A DNA stretch of 39,351 bases from Prevotellaceae bacterium (GTDB lineage Bacteria; Bacteroidota; Bacteroidia; Bacteroidales; Bacteroidaceae): positions 1-39,351 of the forward strand of contig JAQXTH010000046.1 in assembly GCA_029219385.1 (NCBI GenBank), in the 5' to 3' direction. Made by a program: the position numbers and the translations under genes. Below the pieces are notes generated by a model. That model made no database searches and was not told the DNA's origin. It saw only the letters and a list, made by a program, of their open reading frames with translations. Positions 34,357-39,351 of this stretch are shown here, piece by piece; the first letter of the stretch is position 1; each line of letters begins with the position of its first letter.

Positions 34357-35076
34357 TTACTTAACAATTCTTTTAAACACATTGGCATAGTTTTTTAAGC
34401 AAACTTTCAACATGTTGTCTACACCATCTGAAGTTAATGTTGCACCTGTTATGGCATCACATCGACTTTGCTCCGGAGTGTTGCTTGTCTTTCCTACTTT
34501 CAACACCGACAGGGCAACGTTGTTTTCCATATCAAAAACAGTTTTGCCTTGAAATTGGTTTTGAAACTTTTCTTCTGTGATAAGAGCACCGAGACCGGCT
34601 GTTTCACTTTCGTGTGAGAAATAAGCTCCATAAACAGTATTACCATCGCTGTTGATGGAAACATATCCCCACAATCCACCCCATAGTCCCATGCCATAAA
34701 CAGGAACTACAAATTTCTTTTCATCGTTGATTGAACAAACATAAAGAGGCAAACAATTTTCGCTAATATCTTTTGAACCCATTTTAAAGGCATCGTTATC
34801 TTTGTCGTTACCCGCTTTTAAAACCTCACCATTTGCGTCTACCACACAATCGGCAACTATTACTTGGGAATATATCTTCTCTACTTCGTTCTTGTCAATA
34901 TTGCGAATGTTGAGAGCGGCAAGAATTTGTGACTTTTTGTCGATAGCCACATTTGCATCACTTCTTTCCTGCAAGGCTTTGCTGACAAAAGCAAGTAAAA
35001 ACGCCACAACAACAACCATTATTATTGCATAAACAATAATGTAAACGTTTGAATTAGTATTTAATTTCTTACTCAT
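34357..35076 (-). CDS. nqrC: Na+-NQR subunit C
   Basis: A 239-residue subunit with one N-terminal membrane helix (about 11-32) and a periplasmic FMN-binding domain. The flavinylation motif is DAITGATLTS, with Thr213 expected to carry covalent FMN through a phosphoester bond added by ApbE, which is not in this window. GLWGGLWGYVSI and SHESETAGLGA are conserved family segments. The gene is intact and lies 28 bp before nqrD. Confidence 0.94.
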   Translation of the reverse strand: MSKKLNTNSNVYIIVYAIIMVVVVAFLLAFVSKALQERSDANVAIDKKSQILAALNIRNIDKNEVEKIYSQVIVADCVVDANGEVLKAGNDKDNDAFKMGSKDISENCLPLYVCSINDEKKFVVPVYGMGLWGGLWGYVSINSDGNTVYGAYFSHESETAGLGALITEEKFQNQFQGKTVFDMENNVALSVLKVGKTSNTPEQSRCDAITGATLTSDGVDNMLKVCLKNYANVFKRIVK

Positions 35077-35098
35077 ATCATTTCATTGTTAAAAGCCA

Positions 35099-36247
35099 CT
35101 AATCTACATTTTTCAATCTCTTCATGCGTTTGCCAATATTTCTTTCCACAAAGCAATAGTCTATGAGCGGAGCAAACATATTCATAAACAAAATGGCGAG
35201 CATCATACCCTCGGGATAACCGGGATTAAGAACCCTCACAACCACGGCTATTACACCTATCAGCAAACCATAGATATACTTACCGCCCTCGGTGCGTGCT
35301 GACGTGACAGGGTCAGTTGCCATAAACACGGCACCAAAACAGAAGCCGCCAAGAAACAAATGTTCATACCACTCAAAAGGTGTTTGACCCGCTGCAAAAA
35401 ACAACGCAGCAGTCAGACCTCCACCAACAAAAACACTTGTCATGATTTTCCAGCTTGCTATTCCGGTCCATAAAAGTATAATAGCACCTATGGCAATGGC
35501 TATCACACTCGTTTCACCAACCGATCCGGGAATTAAACCCACAATCATGTCATAAAGACTTGTTGCGTCGGTGCCGTTTTGAGCCAATGGCGTGGCCATG
35601 GTAACAGAATCGGGCAAATCGCGTCCTAATCCCAAAACAGAATCTTTTGCTACCCAAACCTCGTCGCCCGTCATTTTTCCGCTATACGAGAAAAACAAAA
35701 AGGCACGTGCAACCAAAGCAACATTAAAAATATTCATTCCGGTGCCACCGAAAATCTCTTTTGCAAAAATCACCGCAAAAGCTATTGCAACTGCCATCAT
35801 CCACAGTGGGCAATTCACCGGTAGAATTAAAGGAACAATAAGTCCCGTCACAAGATAACCCTCTTGTATTTCCTCCTTTTTATATTGAGCAACAATAAAC
35901 TCAATGCCCAAACCAACAAGATAACTGACAATAATCTTTGGCAACATCACGAGAAAACCGTATGAAAACATTTCAAGCAACGAGCCCTCAATTTCTGCCT
36001 TCATGTAATGTTGATAACCAATGTTATACATTCCAAACAACAATGCCGGCAATAGCGCAATAACAACTATCGACATAATGCGTTTGGAATCAATGGCATC
36101 GTGTATGCTCACTCCGTTTTTGCTTGTCGTGTTGGGAACAAGCAAAAAAGACTCAAAACCCTCAAAAACAGACCGAAAAGCATGAAGTTTGCCTTTCGGC
36201 TCAAAATTTGGTCTGATTTTATCAAAATAATTCTTAATAATATTCAT
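35099..36247 (-). CDS. nqrB: Na+-NQR subunit B
   Basis: A 382-residue multi-helix membrane subunit that binds quinone and riboflavin, carries a covalent FMN and forms part of the Na+ path. Conserved segments include MYNIGYQHY (about 73-81), the GYLVTGLIVPLILPVNCPLWMMA region (about 130-152), GGTGMNIFNVALVARAFLFF (about 167-186) and FLGGFCFGAVFMATDPVTSA near the C-terminus. The expected flavinylation site is Thr219, in the sequence D-S-V-T-M-A-T (213-219). Here Met217 stands where the usual motif has Gly. Otherwise normal. 36 bp after nqrA and 22 bp before nqrC. Confidence 0.94.
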   Translation of the reverse strand: MNIIKNYFDKIRPNFEPKGKLHAFRSVFEGFESFLLVPNTTSKNGVSIHDAIDSKRIMSIVVIALLPALLFGMYNIGYQHYMKAEIEGSLLEMFSYGFLVMLPKIIVSYLVGLGIEFIVAQYKKEEIQEGYLVTGLIVPLILPVNCPLWMMAVAIAFAVIFAKEIFGGTGMNIFNVALVARAFLFFSYSGKMTGDEVWVAKDSVLGLGRDLPDSVTMATPLAQNGTDATSLYDMIVGLIPGSVGETSVIAIAIGAIILLWTGIASWKIMTSVFVGGGLTAALFFAAGQTPFEWYEHLFLGGFCFGAVFMATDPVTSARTEGGKYIYGLLIGVIAVVVRVLNPGYPEGMMLAILFMNMFAPLIDYCFVERNIGKRMKRLKNVD

Positions 36248-36283
36248 CGCTGTATAATTTCTTTGATTATAATTTTAAGATTA

Positions 36284-37633
36284 TCATTCCAATTCTTTGC
36301 GAAGCAAATCAAGACCCTCACGCACAATGCGTTGCAATTCCAATTTGGAAGAGTCAACAAATTCTGCAACAGCAAAATCCTCGGGAGCAACCTCATAGAT
36401 GCCCAACATTTCCATGCGGTCCAAATCAGCAGTAAGAATAGCCTTAATCAGATAACCGGCATAGATGTCCATCGGCAAAACACGGTCATATTCACCGCTC
36501 ATGATGATATGCCGTTCTCCACCCTTTATGCGAGCATCAAGATTATACTTCTTTTTACCCTGCAACCAACTGAAGTATGAACGATTTTTTGAAAAATCAT
36601 TTAGTCGTGGCATAATCCAACCCAAAACCTCATCGTTGTCGTCGCCCTCGGGAATAACCGTGACCTCTGTAGCACGAGCAGACAAATAGTGAGAAAGCCC
36701 GGCCACTCTTCCAACAAGCGGATTTCCATTGATAATGCGTATGTGTTGAGAGCGACAAAGTCTGCCTTCGAGCAACGTGTTCAACGACATTCCTATAATT
36801 GCTTTAAAATAAGACGGCTCTTTTACCTCCGAACCGGCAAGCGCAATGGTGCGTGTCAAGTCTACCTTGCCTGTCTCCAACAATTTACCAATAAGAATCA
36901 ATTCTTCGGCACCGATGGTCCACACAATTTCACCTTTGTTAATGGGCGAGATGTGGTTTATCTGCACGCCCACGTTGCCCGATGGATTGGGACCGTCAAT
37001 AACATACAATTCAGCATTTTCCGTTTTGCTCAACTCTGTGTCCCTTTCTTTCTCGTTTAAGCAAAGAGTCACCGGCGCGATACGTCCCAAAGCATTTATT
37101 CCCAATTGGAAATAATGCTCGTTGTCCTTATAGGCTATCAAAAAATCTTGCGCCAACGGCATGGTGTTGAATGCCGACACAAAAATGGCTCGCGGACTAT
37201 CGCCGGGGTTAGCAACAATGTCAAAAGGTCTTTGATGAACAAATGCAAACAGTCCCGACTCCAAAAGCAGAGCTTTGACCTCGTCACAATTCATTTGGGT
37301 AACATCGCGAGTACCAAATTCTTTGTATCTTTGAACATTATCTGCCTCAACTTTTATCGACAACAGTTTGCGTCTTTCTCCTCTCTCTACGGCAACAACC
37401 TTGCCACTCACAGGCGACACCACCTTCAGAGACTCAATCTCCTTGTTTACAAACAAAGGGTCGCCGGCAGCAACACAGTCACCCTCTTTTACAACAGGTT
37501 TAGGCTTAAAGCCATAAAAATCCTGAGGTTCGATTGAATAGATACCTTCCACCCTCGTCTCCTTAACGACACCCGAGGCAGCACCCATCAAAGGAATGTC
37601 AAGACCTTTCTTGATTTTTATTGTTCTAATCAT
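36284..37633 (-). CDS. nqrA: Na+-NQR subunit A
   Basis: A 449-residue peripheral cytoplasmic subunit without membrane segments, first gene of the nqr operon. The N-terminus (IKIKKGLDIPLMGAAS) and KVVSPVSGKVVAVERGERR (about 74-92, biotinyl-lipoyl-like hammerhead fold) are typical. The later RPFDIVANPGDSPRAIFVSAFNTMPLAQD and SRGIIQPKT-like regions, and the C-terminal GEYDRVLPMDIYAGYLIKAIL, also fit. The complex couples NADH oxidation and menaquinone reduction to Na+ export, a main route of energy conservation in anaerobic Bacteroidales. I see no clear TAnnTTTG promoter in the 212 bp upstream. Confidence 0.95.
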   Translation of the reverse strand: MIRTIKIKKGLDIPLMGAASGVVKETRVEGIYSIEPQDFYGFKPKPVVKEGDCVAAGDPLFVNKEIESLKVVSPVSGKVVAVERGERRKLLSIKVEADNVQRYKEFGTRDVTQMNCDEVKALLLESGLFAFVHQRPFDIVANPGDSPRAIFVSAFNTMPLAQDFLIAYKDNEHYFQLGINALGRIAPVTLCLNEKERDTELSKTENAELYVIDGPNPSGNVGVQINHISPINKGEIVWTIGAEELILIGKLLETGKVDLTRTIALAGSEVKEPSYFKAIIGMSLNTLLEGRLCRSQHIRIINGNPLVGRVAGLSHYLSARATEVTVIPEGDDNDEVLGWIMPRLNDFSKNRSYFSWLQGKKKYNLDARIKGGERHIIMSGEYDRVLPMDIYAGYLIKAILTADLDRMEMLGIYEVAPEDFAVAEFVDSSKLELQRIVREGLDLLRKELE

Positions 37634-37845
37634 GACTGAATATTACTAAATTATCTTTAATCATATTTATCAAAAGCAACGCACCCACGACGCTACTCTG
37701 CAATACGCTGCGAAATTACATATTTTTTAACAGCACACCAACAAAAAAATACGTTTTTACACAAACCAACAAAAAAAATATTTTGATTTAGTAAAAAAAC
37801 ACTGCAATCGACAAATAAACATATCACCATTCTTATAATAAAAAC
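37634..37845. other. Divergent intergenic region between nqrA and the recombinase
   Basis: Both flanking genes start from here in opposite directions. The DNA is A-rich on the plus strand, with several runs of six to eight A. A TATTTTG (37779-37785), one base short of TAnnTTTG, could be the recombinase -7 element. No matching box was seen for nqrA. I see no gene, hairpin or RNA in it. Confidence 0.5.
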
Positions 37846-39150
37846 ATGGACTTTATTTTTCAAAAATCACAGAAGAAAAACAACACAGACTATGGCAGCG
37901 TTTATGCTCGCATACGTGGCAAAGGAATCAACAAGAAATACTCTTTGGGGTTTACCATAAAATCAACCGAATGGAACAGGCTAAAACAACTGAAATACTC
38001 CTCCTCCTCATACATCAAAAGTATAGGGATAAAATATGAACAGTTTTTCAATATCCTGTTAGAAGTAAAAAACGCCTTTGAAAACAGTTTTAACCCCTCC
38101 ACAGCCCGGCCAACCATAAATCTCATCAAAGCAAACTGTATTGATAACAATTTGCTAAAACATAACTTTCAAAAAACACGCAGAATTTCCCTTCTTCGTG
38201 ACTATATGAAACAATATATTGAGGACCTCCAAAGTGGACAAAGACTAAAGTGGCGACAAGCCGTGAAAGTGTCCGAAGGATATGTTGCCAACCACAAATC
38301 CGCACTCAAAGCCATTCTTCTCTACGAACGCGAAAAACAAACCAACATAACACTATGCAAGGTTTCAACCTCCTTTCAAAGAAGCTTTGTAGCATTCCTG
38401 CGCGACAGAAAACTAAGCCCCAACACCATAAACACCCGAATGAGAAGTATCAAAATAATCATGCAGGCCGCCTACAAAGATAAACTCACACAAAACGATG
38501 ACTTCAGAAGCAATGAATTCGTTCCATTGACAGAAACAACCGATGACATTTTTTTAAATCACCAACAAATAAAACAAATGATAAATTTCGATGTCAAATC
38601 GGCGTGCCTCCTCAACCATAAAAATGCTAAGGCAATGAGATATTTAGAGTATAGTCGGGACATCTTCGTAATGGGTTGCTTCACAGGTCAGAGGGTCTCA
38701 GACTATACAACAATAAACAAACAAATGAAAGTCATCATCGACAAAAAAGAATTTATAAAACTAACCCAAAAGAAAACAGGTGTCACAGTGCTGATACCAT
38801 GCAACGATACAATAAACCAAATACTCGAAAAATACAACGGTGTTTTGCCATACATGTCGTTAAACACCTTTCGAAAAAATCTCAAATTGCTGGGAGAGAT
38901 GCTTGGTTGGACCTATCGTGTGCCACTCTCCAACCGCCAAAACAGTCCACGTTTTTGTGATATGCTGTCAACCCATACGGCGCGTCGCAGTTTTGCAACC
39001 AACACATACATGGCAGGAGTCCCCGTTGCCTCGATAATGTCGGTCACAGGACACACCTCCGAAAAGAACTTCCGCAAATACATCAAACTGAGCACACAAG
39101 AAAAAGCTCTTATCGCAGCAAAAGACTTTGAAAAATTCCACTTTAAATAA
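37846..39150 (+). CDS. Tyrosine recombinase / site-specific integrase (Bacteroidota type)
   Basis: A 434-residue integrase, complete. It has the N-terminal arm-binding part of Bacteroidota integrases (about 1-95, SVYARIRGKGINKKYSLGF), a SAM-like core-binding domain (about 112-215, with KLSPNTINTRMRSIKIIMQAA) and the catalytic domain. Catalytic residues are all visible: Arg283 (FTGQRVSD), Lys309 or Lys310, His377 and Arg380 (STHTARRSF), His403 (TGHTS) and nucleophile Tyr412 (FRKYIKLS). Such enzymes integrate conjugative or mobilisable elements or invert promoter segments in Bacteroidales. It is divergent from nqr, and its 3' side runs into palindromic G/C-rich DNA, a possible recombination site or element edge. 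No other mobility gene is seen in the window. Confidence 0.93.
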   Translation: MDFIFQKSQKKNNTDYGSVYARIRGKGINKKYSLGFTIKSTEWNRLKQLKYSSSSYIKSIGIKYEQFFNILLEVKNAFENSFNPSTARPTINLIKANCIDNNLLKHNFQKTRRISLLRDYMKQYIEDLQSGQRLKWRQAVKVSEGYVANHKSALKAILLYEREKQTNITLCKVSTSFQRSFVAFLRDRKLSPNTINTRMRSIKIIMQAAYKDKLTQNDDFRSNEFVPLTETTDDIFLNHQQIKQMINFDVKSACLLNHKNAKAMRYLEYSRDIFVMGCFTGQRVSDYTTINKQMKVIIDKKEFIKLTQKKTGVTVLIPCNDTINQILEKYNGVLPYMSLNTFRKNLKLLGEMLGWTYRVPLSNRQNSPRFCDMLSTHTARRSFATNTYMAGVPVASIMSVTGHTSEKNFRKYIKLSTQEKALIAAKDFEKFHFK

Positions 39151-39351
39151 TATTCTATTCGCCCCCTATGGGGACGGGGTGGATGGGGTAATCGACCATG
39201 CGGTGGGGGCAAGCCCCCCACCCTAAGCTATTAAACCCCTACGAGGTTGAGAGACAATTTGTTAAGTCCCAAGGGGGGGGGGGGGGGGGGGGGAATAAAA
39301 TTATTAATGGGTGGGCCAATTTAAACCGGCCACACACCCCAACCCCCAAAC
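39151..39351. repeat. G/C-rich palindromic region at the window edge
   Basis: Directly after the recombinase stop the base composition changes sharply from A/T-rich to G/C-rich. CCCC-TAT-GGGG (39163-39173) comes first. GGTGGGGG (39202-39209) then pairs with CCCCCACC (39215-39222) around a short loop. An imperfect AACCCCTACGAGGTT (about 39234-39248) follows, then the G homopolymer listed separately. Near the end GGCC/GGCC-containing and CCCC-rich sequence occurs. No open frame is credible. The hairpins could terminate the recombinase transcript, be an intergenic repeat family, or mark an attachment site. Confidence 0.55.
39273..39293 (+). repeat. Poly-G tract of 21 nt
   Basis: Twenty-one consecutive G residues follow GTCCCAA and precede AATAAAATT. 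It is either a slippage-prone (phase-variable) tract or a sequencing artefact such as the no-signal G calls of two-colour chemistry close to a contig end. The flanking sequence is non-coding as far as can be seen. Confidence 0.8.

Noticed and set aside
1-39351. CRISPR array, toxin-antitoxin or other defence system
   Set aside because: I saw no regularly spaced repeats, no cas-like genes and no small paired toxin/antitoxin frames.

Overview
The window looks like a chromosomal contig from an anaerobic Bacteroidales bacterium (Bacteroidota), probably host-associated. This rests on A+T-rich DNA, repeated Bacteroidota-type promoters (TTG, about 20 nt, TAnnTTTG), the gene block bamD / Bacteroidota-type rpoZ / DUF4293, a Bat aerotolerance operon, a complete Na+-NQR operon, and a GH110 alpha-galactosidase plus a Ser-type sulfatase. 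I cannot assign a genus.

Left part (1-13482, all + strand). A gene-free, hairpin-rich stretch (1-550) precedes a secreted GH110 alpha-1,3-galactosidase that ends in a strong terminator. A six-gene co-directional cluster follows (2619-8929): a dTDP-sugar 3,4-ketoisomerase, a GNAT/FemAB-like acyltransferase, a DegT-family aminotransferase, a GT2 glycosyltransferase, a fused sugar-kinase/RapZ-C protein and a secreted sulfatase. The first four suggest synthesis and transfer of a 3-acylamino-3,6-dideoxyhexose for a surface glycan. Next are ilvA-ridA (threonine deamination and clean-up of its reactive enamine product), then bamD-rpoZ-DUF4293, ssb and a phosphopantetheinyl transferase.

Middle (13483-19609). 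One 1831-residue exported protein combines BspA-like leucine-rich repeats, repeated helical-linker/beta-trefoil-like modules, an F5/8C-like domain, a CotH-type kinase domain and a C-terminal sorting-like domain. A tRNA-Val(UAC) with its own promoter and terminator follows.

Right part (19816-37633, all - strand). Read in transcription order from high to low coordinates this is: nqrABCDEF with a terminator; an MFS transporter; degP/htrA; and the bat operon moxR, DUF58, a membrane protein, batA, batB::batC, batD::batE, and a C_GCAxxG_C_C cysteine protein. Two pairs of bat genes are fused into single reading frames that keep internal ATG and signal-peptide-like segments.

Right edge (37846-39351). 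A complete tyrosine recombinase on the + strand is followed by unusually G/C-rich DNA with nested palindromes and a 21-nt G homopolymer. This is either the edge of a mobile element or an assembly/sequencing artefact near a contig end.

No clearly new multi-gene system is proven here. The best candidates for follow-up are the CotH-kinase surface protein, the kinase-RapZ fusion, the doubly fused bat operon with its redox-like tail gene, and the right-edge G-rich repeat region.
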